Notes: a model not told the origin generated them from the letters alone. A DNA stretch of 12,460 nucleotides from Candidatus Anoxychlamydiales bacterium (GCA_011064905.1 JAAKFW010000024.1:1-12460); one strand, 5' to 3'. Positions 1 through 5,946 are shown, counted from the stretch's first letter. A program made the numbers and translations.

Positions 1-114
1 ACCATATCCTGCAAGAGGGGTGACTGCGCCAGGTAACCCAAAAAAGGCATATCCTACTACAGCAGCAGATACAGCAGCTGATGCAACAAAAATTGGTCGA
101 ATTGGTTGTGACAT
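1..114 (-). CDS. N-terminal fragment of a small Ala/Val-rich hydrophobic protein, unrecognised
   Basis: Only the first 38 codons are in the window; the gene runs off the left edge. The ATG (complement of 112-114) is preceded by AAGGAG (complement of 121-126) with a 6-nt spacer, a very good ribosome binding site, so the reading frame is credible despite its shortness. The visible peptide begins MSQPIRPIFVASAA and continues as an almost uninterrupted run of Ala, Val, Gly, Phe and Leu from about residue 8. There is no charged residue after Arg6, so it looks like one membrane-spanning helix or the start of a hydrophobic hairpin. It lacks the Lys-rich n-region of a classical Sec signal. It lies downstream of, and in the same direction as, the acetyltransferase gene, but the 159-nt AT-rich gap contains its own possible promoter. 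No family recognised. Confidence 0.6.
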   Translation of the reverse strand, partial: MSQPIRPIFVASAAVSAAVVGYAFFGLPGAVTPLAGYG

Positions 115-202
115 GAGAAACTCCTTTATTTAAGGTTATAAGTTTATTATTAATTATATATTTTAGCATTATGTTTATATAAAATCCAATATAAAAAAAA
201 AT

Positions 203-231
203 ATTATATAAAAAAAATATTATTAAAACAA
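203..231 (-). promoter_or_regulatory. Possible sigma70-type promoter for the truncated gene at 1-114
   Basis: On the minus strand TTGTTT (226-231) and a perfect TATAAT (203-208) are separated by 17 bases. It would give a leader of about 80 nt. The -35 matches consensus at only three positions, and the whole gap is nearly pure A/T, where chance -10 boxes are common. Confidence 0.35.
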
Positions 232-273
232 TTACCATTAACAAAAAATTACTTTAACATAATAAGCTGATTA

Positions 274-774
274 TCAAAGACTTTTCTGCATCAAAACCTT
301 ATCGTAATATTTTCCATTTAGATCTTTCAAAAACTTTTTATGCACCCCATACTTCTCAAATCCTAACCTTTCATATAATTTAATAGCTGGATTGCCAACA
401 TATACCTCTAGATGTAACATCTCCAATTTAAACCGCTCTTTAGCAAGTTTAAACAGTTCTTTTAAAAAAGAGGATCCAATACCCAATCCTCTATATTCCT
501 TATCAACGATTATCGCAAATAAAGCTGTATGCGAGATTTTCTTTAAGGAGTTCAAATATAGCAAAGCATTGCCACAAACCTTGCCATCATATACCGATGT
601 TAAAACTGCCTTATAAGACATGAAGCTCATCCAAACTCTAACAGAGTCTTCTATCTCAAATTTGTTACACATCGGAAACCATTTTAATATTTCAGGATCT
701 GATAGCCATTTTATTAAATATTTAGCATCTGATTTTTCTGCAAATCTGATCTTTAACTTATCTATTTGAACCAT
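274..774 (-). CDS. GNAT-family N-acetyltransferase (distal copy of a tandem pair)
   Basis: This 166-residue protein has the GNAT fold signature. The acetyl-CoA pyrophosphate loop of motif A reads RGLGIG (residues 95-100) after the beta4 strand AIIVDKEY. The later motif B region has V-G-N-P-A followed by LYERLGFEKYG (about 127-143), typical of RimI/YhhY-like enzymes. The family moves an acetyl group from acetyl-CoA to an amino group; the substrate cannot be read from the sequence. Its start codon lies inside the end of the neighbouring GNAT gene (13-bp overlap, 762-774) and no convincing Shine-Dalgarno stands at normal distance, so it is probably translated by coupling. It is the third gene of the prfB operon and a clear paralogue of its neighbour (similar length, shared W-L near residue 20 and A-L/V-x-T-x-V-x-x-x-x-V around 56-67). 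Chlamydia also carries an acetyltransferase next to prfB (CT458, from memory). Confidence 0.88.
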   Translation of the reverse strand: MVQIDKLKIRFAEKSDAKYLIKWLSDPEILKWFPMCNKFEIEDSVRVWMSFMSYKAVLTSVYDGKVCGNALLYLNSLKKISHTALFAIIVDKEYRGLGIGSSFLKELFKLAKERFKLEMLHLEVYVGNPAIKLYERLGFEKYGVHKKFLKDLNGKYYDKVLMQKSL

Positions 775-1253
775 AAATCAAACATTACCTTAGTTTTATA
801 TTGATTATTGTCTTTTATGTATTTTTCTTGGGTAGCGAATTTTTCGAACTTAAAATTCTCTAAAAGAGAGATAATTTCGCATCCTTCAATAACTTCAGCA
901 AATATTGTCTCTAATTTAAATTGATTTTTAGCTAGATGAATTAAGTTTTTGAGCATATCAGAGCCAATACCTTTTTTTCGAAAATCTTTATCTACTATTA
1001 GATAAAACATAGCTTCGTGAATAAGCTTTCTATAAGGCATTAAAAATAGCGTTCCTATAGCAACTACTTGATTATTTAATACTCCTGTTAGAGAAGCTTT
1101 AAGCTTCGAAAATCCTATCCAGTTTCTTGAGCTCTCTTCTACTTCTTTTTTGGTAGAAAACATAAACCACTCATTGTTCTCTTTTTGATTTAACCATTTA
1201 AATAAATGATCATAATCTGACATCTGAGAATATCTAATATCTAACTCTTCCAT
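762..1253 (-). CDS. GNAT-family N-acetyltransferase (proximal copy of a tandem pair)
   Basis: A 163-residue GNAT protein. Motif A is FYLIVDKDFRKKGIG (about 83-97), so the R-x-x-G-x-G acetyl-CoA loop is intact. The motif B region is eroded: the N-P-A and LYERLGF signature seen in its paralogue is replaced by EGCEIISLLENFKFEKF (123-139). That suggests a different or relaxed acceptor substrate. The ATG follows the prfB stop by one base (TGA-T-ATG), and the nearest purine-rich site, AAGGA, is about 11 nt away, so it probably depends on ribosomes finishing prfB. It overlaps the following GNAT gene by 13 bp. The pair looks like an old tandem duplication because identity is patchy. The acceptor is unknown; a ribosomal or translation-factor substrate is only a guess from the operon. 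Confidence 0.87.
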   Translation of the reverse strand: MEELDIRYSQMSDYDHLFKWLNQKENNEWFMFSTKKEVEESSRNWIGFSKLKASLTGVLNNQVVAIGTLFLMPYRKLIHEAMFYLIVDKDFRKKGIGSDMLKNLIHLAKNQFKLETIFAEVIEGCEIISLLENFKFEKFATQEKYIKDNNQYKTKVMFDLWFK

Positions 1254-1254
1254 A

Positions 1255-2350
1255 TCAAGAAAATTCCTTAAGGTACGCTTCTACAAATATATCTATATCC
1301 CCATCTAAAACGCCAGCAGCATTCGACGTTTCTACTTTTGTTCTAGCATCTTTAACTAGAGTATAGGGCTGAAAAACATAACTTCTAATTTGAGAACCCC
1401 ACTCTATTTTCTTTTTCTCTCCACCTATTTTACTAATTTTTTCTTCTCTTTCGAAGATCTGTTTTTCATATAGCTTAGATTTCAACATCTCTAAACAGGT
1501 TTGTTTGTTTTGAACTTGAGATCTTTCACTTTGGCAAGAAACAACTATCTTAGTTGGGATATGGGTTACCCTCACAGCAGAATCTGTAACATTTATGTGC
1601 TGACCTCCGGCTCCTGATGCCCTAAATGTATCTACTCTTATATCTTGAGGCCTTATCTCTATTTCAATATCCTCAGCAAGTATCGGGGAAACATCAACAG
1701 ATGCAAAACTAGTATGCCTTCTTTTAGCTGAATCAAATGGTGATATTCTAACGAGTCTATGAACTCCTTTTTCAGATTTGCAATATCCATAGGCAAATTC
1801 TTTTTCAAACTTATAAGTAATGCTTTTTATTCCGGCAACATCTCCGTCTACTTTATCTATTATAGACACTTTAAATCCTTTTTTATTAGCGTATCTTTCA
1901 TACATCCGAGATAGCATGAGAGCCCAATCACAAGACTCTGTTCCTCCTGCACCTGCATTAATAGATAAAAAACAACTAGAAGGATCTAACTCGTGAGATA
2001 ACATTTTTTTCACTTCAAGATCGGACAGTTTTTTTTCAAGGTTTTCTATCTCCAACCCAATATCGCTCATTAAGCTTTCATCTTTTGCTTTTTTAGCTTC
2101 AATAAAGAACTCTTTTAAATCCTTAAAATTTTTTGATATCTCATTAAAAGGAATAGTCCAAGATTTTAAAATATTTAATTCATTAATAGTTTTTTTAGCT
2201 TCTTTTTGATCATCCCAAAATGTCGGAGTCAACATTTTTTTTTCTAATTCATCTATCTTTTTTTCTTTTGAAGCAACGTCAAAGATACCTCCACATTTCT
2301 TCAATTCTACTTTGAATAATCTCTAGCTTCTCATCAACATTATATATCAT
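1255..2350 (-). CDS. prfB: Peptide chain release factor 2, with +1 programmed frameshift
   Basis: RF2 recognises UGA and UAA stop codons and triggers peptide release in the ribosomal peptidyl transferase centre. The SPF anticodon-like motif (RISPFDSAKRRHTSF) and the catalytic GGQ loop (RASGAGGQH) are both intact. SPF identifies it as RF2 rather than RF1. The gene begins at ATG 2350, 6 nt after GGAG (complement of 2357-2360). A 23-codon leader ORF (MIYNVDEKLEIIQSRIEEMW, then RYL) stops at an in-frame TGA (2279-2281) within GGAGG-TAT-CTT-TGA-C. Slipping +1 on CTT continues as D-V-A-S-K-E-K-K, giving 364 residues, against 365 in E. coli. A TTG further downstream (2304) opens the main frame but would lose the N-terminal helix, so I reject it as the start. 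The shift is autoregulatory: low RF2 means slow UGA decoding and more frameshifting. The gene heads an operon with two GNAT genes and itself ends in TGA. Confidence 0.97.
2279..2293 (-). promoter_or_regulatory. prfB +1 programmed ribosomal frameshift site
   Basis: On the minus strand the bases read TGG AGG TAT CTT TGA. The next base is C, giving the poor-termination context TGAC. An internal Shine-Dalgarno-like GGAGG sits three bases (TAT) before the CTT slip codon. This matches the E. coli prfB site, where AGGGGG-TAT-CTT-TGA-C directs the shift. Reading frames on both sides were followed by hand and join into one RF2 sequence only with a +1 shift. Confidence 0.95.
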
Positions 2351-2380
2351 TATATTCTCCAATATATCACTAAATATCTA

Positions 2381-2386
2381 ATTATA
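2381..2386 (-). promoter_or_regulatory. Probable -10 box of the prfB operon promoter
   Basis: A perfect TATAAT on the minus strand, about 31 bases upstream of the prfB ATG, predicts a leader of about 25 nt. At 17-bp spacing the -35 position is only T-rich, without a good TTGACA match, so an upstream A/T-rich element would have to compensate. Confidence 0.4.
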
Positions 2387-2395
2387 CTACTTGCG

Positions 2396-2450
2396 AAAAA
2401 TAAAAAATAGCAAAAAAAAAAATGAAAAAATTTATTTTTTTTATAAAAAA
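2396..2450. promoter_or_regulatory. Run of A/T-tracts between divergent promoters, likely curved DNA or UP element
   Basis: A-tracts lie at 2396-2400, 2402-2407, 2412-2422, 2425-2430 and 2445-2450, with a T-tract at 2435-2442. From 2417 onward the centres fall about 10 bases apart (near 2417, 2427, 2438, 2447), close to one helical turn. They end about 12 bases before the -35 box at 2463. Such tracts bend DNA and can bind the RNA polymerase alpha C-terminal domain. The segment 2425-2440 is also a perfect A/T inverted repeat. Confidence 0.45.
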
Positions 2451-2462
2451 CCGGATCTTCTC

Positions 2463-2490
2463 TTTACATAAATCTCCCGCAAGTTATAAT
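2463..2490 (+). promoter_or_regulatory. Strong sigma70-type promoter for the 107-residue membrane protein
   Basis: TTTACA (2463-2468, five of six consensus bases) and TATAAT (2485-2490, perfect) are separated by 16 bases. The expected start near 2497 gives a leader of about 39 nt ending in a strong ribosome binding site. It is the best promoter match in the window. Confidence 0.72.
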
Positions 2491-2524
2491 ATTTGGAAAT
2501 TATTAAAGAATTATATAACTTTTT

Positions 2525-2529
2525 GGAGG
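2525..2529 (+). promoter_or_regulatory. Strong ribosome binding site GGAGG
   Basis: GGAGG lies 6 nt before the ATG at 2536, near-ideal complementarity and spacing. Together with the near-consensus promoter it suggests the following gene is highly expressed. Confidence 0.85.
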
Positions 2530-2535
2530 TAATTA

Positions 2536-2859
2536 ATGTCAGTAAAAGCAATCACAACATCTGCAACAGATGTCGGAAGCAGAATTTTAAATGCAACAAC
2601 TAGCACTGTTAAATGGGGTGCTCATAAAATAGGTAACATTGGAGGATTCTTAAGAGATAAAGCTTCAGTTGTTATGAGTTTTATTATGGGATTTTTCAAA
2701 AATATCCCTCAATATTTCTCTTCAGCAAGAACACATGTAGGTGCTTTTGCTCAATTCATCAGAGACAACAAAGCTAATTCTGCAGGAATAGCAGGTTTTG
2801 CAATTGCAGTTACATCGCTCGTTGCTCTTGCAATTTTCAAATATTCTAAAGAAGTTTAA
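2536..2859 (+). CDS. Unrecognised 107-residue protein with a C-terminal membrane segment
   Basis: I do not recognise this family. The protein starts with a Ser/Thr/Ala-rich stretch (about 1-25, MSVKAITTSATDVGSR) without a Sec-type signal. A Gly-containing, probably amphipathic segment follows (26-40), then a short hydrophobic patch (44-55, VVMSFIMGFF). A basic/polar spacer leads to one clear membrane helix at about 83-101, ending in a short charged tail (KYSKEV). Two hydrophobic stretches and a signal-less polar N terminus loosely recall chlamydial type III-secreted membrane (Inc-like) proteins, but the spacing is wider than the classic bilobed domain, so this is weak inference. The gene is monocistronic, with its own strong promoter, ideal ribosome binding site and a terminator hairpin, implying an abundant product. 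It sits between prfB and the SWIB gene, where I recall no counterpart in C. trachomatis. Confidence 0.82.
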   Translation: MSVKAITTSATDVGSRILNATTSTVKWGAHKIGNIGGFLRDKASVVMSFIMGFFKNIPQYFSSARTHVGAFAQFIRDNKANSAGIAGFAIAVTSLVALAIFKYSKEV

Positions 2860-2871
2860 TAAAATTTTCAT

Positions 2872-2909
2872 GGCAGTAAGTTTTTTCCTTGCTGCCCATC
2901 TTATTTTTT
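2872..2909 (+). terminator. Probable terminator of the 107-residue protein gene
   Basis: GGCAGTAAG (2872-2880) pairs with CTTGCTGCC (2888-2896) with one G-U pair: a 9-bp stem with a 7-nt loop. The T-rich tract (TTATTTTTTA) begins about 4 bases after the stem rather than at once, so efficiency is less certain. A second small inverted repeat, CTTATTTTTTATAAG, follows at 2900-2914. Confidence 0.68.
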
Positions 2910-3007
2910 ATAAGAAAACAACCCTCAAAATACCTTTTAAGCTATATTTAGTTTTTTTTTTAGCTAGAGCGTAAAAAAAAAATAAACAAAAAAAAATACG
3001 ATTTCTT

Positions 3008-3035
3008 TTGACTATAAATTACCTATAGAGATAAA
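3008..3035 (+). promoter_or_regulatory. Possible promoter for the SWIB-domain gene
   Basis: TTGACT (3008-3013, five of six) and GATAAA (3030-3035, four of six) are 16 bases apart. The predicted start lies near 3042, leaving a leader of about 50 nt. An alternative -10 is TATAAA at 3013-3018 with no clear -35. Confidence 0.45.
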
Positions 3036-3092
3036 AAAGATTTTATTGGAGAATAAATTTTAGTAAACTTAAGTTTTAAAGGAGAAAAAACT

Positions 3093-3383
3093 ATGGCTAA
3101 AAAAACTGTGACTAAAAAAACTGTGACTAAAAAAAAGGCACCATCAAAATTTATGGCACCCTTAAAAGTAAGTAAAGACTTAGAGGTAGTTGTTGGGAAA
3201 GGACCAATGCCAAGAACAGAAGTAACAAAAAAGTTATGGGTTTATATTAAAAGAAAAAAACTGCAAGACGATGAAAATAGAAGAAACATTAACCCAGATG
3301 CTGCTCTAGCAAAAGTTTTTGGATCAAAAAAATCTATTAACATGTTCAAAATGACAAAATTAATATCTAAGCACTTATCATAA
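3093..3383 (+). CDS. Small SWIB/MDM2-domain protein with lysine-rich N terminus
   Basis: A 96-residue protein. Residues 1-17 are basic and low-complexity (MAKKTVTKKTVTKKKAP). The rest is one SWIB domain: F-M-A-P-L near 20, the R-x-E-V-T-K-K-L-W-V-Y-I-K core (41-53), L-Q-D, N-R-R-N-I-N-P-D (61-68) and a closing MFKMTKLISKHLS. SWIB domains are typical of eukaryotic chromatin remodelling complexes. In bacteria they are characteristic of chlamydiae, both as stand-alone small proteins (CT460, from memory) and fused to DNA topoisomerase I. The Lys-rich tail suggests nucleic acid binding, perhaps a nucleoid role; that is inference. AAAGGAG lies 8 nt before the ATG. The Lys tail is encoded by a perfect 15-bp tandem repeat (3099-3128). 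The gene ends at a strong terminator, so it is probably monocistronic. Confidence 0.93.
   Translation: MAKKTVTKKTVTKKKAPSKFMAPLKVSKDLEVVVGKGPMPRTEVTKKLWVYIKRKKLQDDENRRNINPDAALAKVFGSKKSINMFKMTKLISKHLS
3099..3128 (+). repeat. Tandem 15-bp repeat in the SWIB gene
   Basis: AAAAAAACTGTGACT occurs twice in direct succession and is followed by another A-run. Each unit encodes K-K-T-V-T, so gain or loss of a unit keeps the frame and only changes the length of the basic tail. Confidence 0.9.
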
Positions 3384-3397
3384 TTTTTTTTAAATTT

Positions 3398-3427
3398 GCC
3401 CAAAGACTAAATATCTTTGGGCTTTTT
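3398..3427 (+). terminator. Rho-independent terminator after the SWIB gene
   Basis: GCCCAAAGA (3398-3406) and TCTTTGGGC (3414-3422) form a perfect 9-bp stem with a 7-nt loop, followed at once by TTTTTATAT. It starts 15 bases after the SWIB stop codon. Confidence 0.92.
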
Positions 3428-3490
3428 ATATGCCTCTTTAAATATTCTTGATATTTTTGCTTAAAAATCTTCAAAGAAAAAACCTCATTT

Positions 3491-3518
3491 TTGTTATACT
3501 TCTCAATTAACATATAGT
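3491..3518 (+). promoter_or_regulatory. Possible promoter for truA
   Basis: TTGTTA (3491-3496, four of six) and TATAGT (3513-3518, five of six) are 16 bases apart, with a predicted leader of about 25 nt. Its position just after the SWIB terminator fits an independent truA transcript. Confidence 0.45.
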
Positions 3519-3549
3519 AAACTAAACCATTAAAAAAAATAATTTACGA

Positions 3550-4299
3550 ATGAAAGAATATAAATACAAAATGCAAATATCTTACGATGGCACGAATTAT
3601 TTTGGTTGGCAAATCCAAAAAAATAAATTAACTATTCAAGAAGCTATTCAAAAAAATCTTTCTAAAATTTTAGGAGAAGACATTAAAATTATAGCAGCTG
3701 GAAGAACCGATGCAAAAGTGCATGCTTTAGAACAAGTAGCTCATTTCAGCTACACAAAAAAGTTAGATTTAAAAAAAGTAATATTTTCTTTAAATTCCCT
3801 GCTTCCTCTTGATATTCGAATAAAAAATATAACTCAGGTAGATACAAATTTCCATGCAAGATTTTCAGCTAAATCAAAAATCTACAGCTACCATATTTTT
3901 GTAGGAAATGTTGAAGATCCTTTTTCACGAATGTATTCATATAAACCAAATTATAAATTTGATCTGGATCTTTTAAAAAAAGCGAGCAAACGTTTTTTAG
4001 GAACTCACAATTTTTCATCTTTCGCTAATAAACAATATACAGGATCAGCTGCTAATAATCCGATAAAAACAATCAAGAGAATAGATATTAAAAAGAGAAA
4101 AAACGAAATAATTTTAGAGTTTGAAGCAGATGGCTTTTTATATAAAATGGTTAGAAATATCGTAGGCACTCTTTTAGATGTCGCAAATGAAAAATTGCCT
4201 TTAGATATGATTGAAAAAATAATAAAAGCTAAAGATAGAAAAAAAGCATCGAAGCCAGCTGAGCCCCAAGGCCTATTTCTAGTAAAAGTTCTTTACTAA
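3550..4299 (+). CDS. truA: tRNA pseudouridine(38-40) synthase TruA
   Basis: A 249-residue enzyme that isomerises uridines 38-40 in the tRNA anticodon stem-loop to pseudouridine; it acts in the cytoplasm. The N-terminal strand SYDGTNYFGWQIQ (11-23), the catalytic motif AAGRTDAKVHALEQV with Asp54 as nucleophile, and the late VRNIVGTLLDV segment are all typical, and length is normal for the family. A small oddity is Lys at position 56, where most members have Gly (A-G-V-H). The ATG at 3550 has no recognisable Shine-Dalgarno (the preceding bases are AATTTACGA), and no in-frame ATG lies upstream, so initiation may be weak. It is convergent with the hydrolase gene at 4345-5073. truA also follows the SWIB region in Chlamydia (CT463, from memory), but the genes I recall between them there (CT461, CT462) are absent. 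Confidence 0.96.
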   Translation: MKEYKYKMQISYDGTNYFGWQIQKNKLTIQEAIQKNLSKILGEDIKIIAAGRTDAKVHALEQVAHFSYTKKLDLKKVIFSLNSLLPLDIRIKNITQVDTNFHARFSAKSKIYSYHIFVGNVEDPFSRMYSYKPNYKFDLDLLKKASKRFLGTHNFSSFANKQYTGSAANNPIKTIKRIDIKKRKNEIILEFEADGFLYKMVRNIVGTLLDVANEKLPLDMIEKIIKAKDRKKASKPAEPQGLFLVKVLY

Positions 4300-4307
4300 A
4301 AAAAAAT

Positions 4308-4335
4308 CTATCAAAAAACAAGGCTTTGGGGAAGC
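4308..4335 (-). terminator. Weak possible terminator for the hydrolase operon
   Basis: On the minus strand GCTT-CCCCA-AAGC (4323-4335) is followed by CTTGTTTTTTG. The stem has only 4 bp, so this is a weak candidate. It is the only structure seen between the convergent truA and hydrolase genes. Confidence 0.3.
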
Positions 4336-4344
4336 GATCTATTT

Positions 4345-5073
4345 TCATTCAGCAAGAAATTCTTTGAGATGTCTAATCACTGTTGGAGAGTAACAAATCC
4401 AGCTATGTGAGGCTTTAACATCGATCTGCTTATATATACCATCCAGTTTTGTCTCTGAAACAGCTACTTTGCCGTCATTCTTCTCATTAATCCACGGGCT
4501 GATACCCAAAGTACCAACTATTTGCAAAACGCTCATATCAGGCGAAAAAACACCTAAATCATCAAAATCCTTTTTTTTCATCAGCTCAGAGCCCGCTTTG
4601 TTTTTAAAAAACAATCTCGCAAGCCTTGATGACGAAAGTTTTTGAGCTACTACAGATCCCTTATTTGGAGCTGCTATTAAAATAGCTTTTCCCATTTTAG
4701 CCTCGATTGGACACTCTCTATGATTAATTGCACTTCTTAAAACAAGCCCTCCCATAGAATGAGTTACAAAATTTATTGGCTCATTGGGCTTTTTTTTAGC
4801 TATTTCGATGAGCTCTTTTACTAGATCCTGGGCATGTTCATTTATATATTTATCCCTACTTTTGTATCTCCAATTATAAACTTCAAAATTCTCTTTTTTT
4901 AAGCTTTTTTCAATAAAATACATATTTAGTTTAGTTCTAAAAAAACCATGCACACAAACAAGTGTTTGTTTTTTTAGATTTTCATCTTGTGCTTTCATCA
5001 CATCTGCTTTTGATTTCATAGGCTTTATTTGGAGTATAACCAAAAATAATAATAAAAATTTCAAAAATCTCAT
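4345..5073 (-). CDS. Exported alpha/beta hydrolase, lipase/esterase type
   Basis: A 242-residue protein. Residues 1-24 look like a signal peptide or membrane anchor (MRFLKFLLLFLVILQI, then KPMKSKA), so the enzyme probably acts outside the inner membrane. The fold is that of an alpha/beta hydrolase. LVCVHGFF (38-45) carries the His-Gly of the oxyanion hole. NFVTHSMGGLVLR (101-113) holds nucleophile Ser106 in a G-x-S-x-G-like elbow whose first Gly is Thr. NDGKVAVSE supplies a likely acid Asp200, and SHSWI a likely base His223. This order resembles bacterial triacylglycerol lipases and acyl-ester hydrolases; phospholipid or host lipid substrates are possible but cannot be told. The start has only a weak GGA 5 nt upstream. 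It follows the HAD gene by 32 bp in the same direction, so they are probably co-transcribed. A gene here between truA and the HAD gene is not something I recall from Chlamydia. Confidence 0.85.
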   Translation of the reverse strand: MRFLKFLLLFLVILQIKPMKSKADVMKAQDENLKKQTLVCVHGFFRTKLNMYFIEKSLKKENFEVYNWRYKSRDKYINEHAQDLVKELIEIAKKKPNEPINFVTHSMGGLVLRSAINHRECPIEAKMGKAILIAAPNKGSVVAQKLSSSRLARLFFKNKAGSELMKKKDFDDLGVFSPDMSVLQIVGTLGISPWINEKNDGKVAVSETKLDGIYKQIDVKASHSWICYSPTVIRHLKEFLAE

Positions 5074-5105
5074 AATTCCATTTTTTTTAATTTAAAACAT
5101 ATCCA

Positions 5106-5786
5106 CTATATCAAAATATCTGGTATTTCTTCAAAAGATTGAAAATGCAGAACATCGTTTGTAATTATACTATCAGTTTTAGGATCTAAAAGAGGTCCTA
5201 TCAATACACTTTGGGCTGGAGTTTGCTCCAACGCTTTAATTCCGCGAAGAGAATCTTCAAATCCGATTATTCTATCTCCTTTTTTTCCAAAAAGAGTAAT
5301 TGCTTTTAAATAACCGTCTGGATAAGGTTTTGGTTTTTCATAATCTTCTCTTGTTATCCAGTGATTAATACTTTTTAAAAGGGGCTGCTTTGCTATAATC
5401 ATATCTGCCATGGGTTTAGAAGAGTTTGTAACAACACATCTTTTAATATCTTGCTTTTCAATCTCATAGAGTAGTTTTTCAACCCCGGGCATTAGATCTA
5501 TTTTAGAGGATTTTAAAAGATCGATATAAATTGCGTTCTTTTCTTTTCTTAATACATCCCAATTTGGCTCTTTTTCAAAGAGATCTGAGAAAAATGCATA
5601 TATCCCATCTTTTAAACTCTTATCATCAAAATGTGCTACTGCGCAGAACTTCAAAAAAGACCAATCTAAATTAAATCCTCTTTTTCTTAACATATCAATA
5701 TATGCTTGATAGTGAATATTTTCTGTATTTACTAAAAGTCCATCTAAATCAAATAAAAAAAGCTGAAAATCATTAACCCACTTCAT
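5106..5786 (-). CDS. HAD-superfamily phosphatase, beta-phosphoglucomutase-like
   Basis: A 226-residue protein with all four HAD motifs. Motif I is FDLDGLL (Asp13 nucleophile, Asp15 acid/base), motif II is VVTNSS (Thr120), motif III is the Lys in EKPKPYPDGYLKA (about Lys153), and motif IV is GFEDSLRGIKA (Glu177, Asp178). The helical cap between motifs I and II (about 20-100) is the type found in beta-phosphoglucomutase and phosphoglycolate or sugar-phosphate phosphatases. The substrate is therefore a small phosphorylated metabolite, probably cytoplasmic, but not identifiable. A beta-phosphoglucomutase would need further cap residues that I cannot confirm. The ATG follows CAGAGG (complement of 5791-5796) by 4 nt. 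It is first in a two-gene unit with the exported hydrolase. C. trachomatis has a HAD phosphatase next to truA (CT464, annotated phosphoglycolate phosphatase, from memory). Confidence 0.9.
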   Translation of the reverse strand: MKWVNDFQLFLFDLDGLLVNTENIHYQAYIDMLRKRGFNLDWSFLKFCAVAHFDDKSLKDGIYAFFSDLFEKEPNWDVLRKEKNAIYIDLLKSSKIDLMPGVEKLLYEIEKQDIKRCVVTNSSKPMADMIIAKQPLLKSINHWITREDYEKPKPYPDGYLKAITLFGKKGDRIIGFEDSLRGIKALEQTPAQSVLIGPLLDPKTDSIITNDVLHFQSFEEIPDILI

Positions 5787-5885
5787 TTAACCTCTGAAAA
5801 ATAATATATATATAATAACTATTAGATAATGTTACGCCTCCTTTTAAAAGAAATCAAACAAATCTTCGATAGCAAATTTCTCCAA

Positions 5886-5891
5886 TATAAT
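5886..5891 (+). promoter_or_regulatory. Possible -10 box for the first membrane sulfatase gene
   Basis: A perfect TATAAT 55 bases before the ATG at 5947, but with no good -35 at 16-18 bp. The 160-bp divergent gap 5787-5946 also holds an isolated GGAGG on the minus strand (complement of 5837-5841) not followed by a start codon. No convincing HAD-gene promoter was found there. Confidence 0.3.
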
Positions 5892-5946
5892 TTTAAAATA
5901 GCTAATTTATTTTTTCATAAATAAAAAAGTATTATATAAAGAAATT

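Noticed and set aside
241..273. Terminator for the prfB-GNAT operon
   Set aside because: Only a 5-bp A/T stem (ATAAT/ATTAT) followed later by a short T-run; too weak to call.
392..616. 74-codon plus-strand ORF inside the distal GNAT gene
   Set aside because: Antisense to a well-supported GNAT gene with intact motifs; no ribosome binding site and no recognisable domain.
1255..2304. prfB as a 349-residue protein starting at TTG 2304
   Set aside because: The upstream ATG with a good ribosome binding site plus the exact frameshift site restores the standard 364-residue RF2.
2425..2440. A/T inverted repeat as a terminator
   Set aside because: It lies between two divergently transcribed genes, where no transcript should end; it is better explained as part of the A-tract region.
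2870..2974. 34-codon ORF (MAVSFFLAAHLIF...) after the 107-residue gene
   Set aside because: Its start codon runs into the terminator stem, it has no Shine-Dalgarno, and its hydrophobicity comes from the T-rich tract.
5832..5845. GGAGG on the minus strand in the HAD/sulfatase gap as a ribosome binding site for a leader peptide
   Set aside because: No ATG, GTG or TTG at a suitable distance starts a frame of meaningful length; stop codons follow at once.
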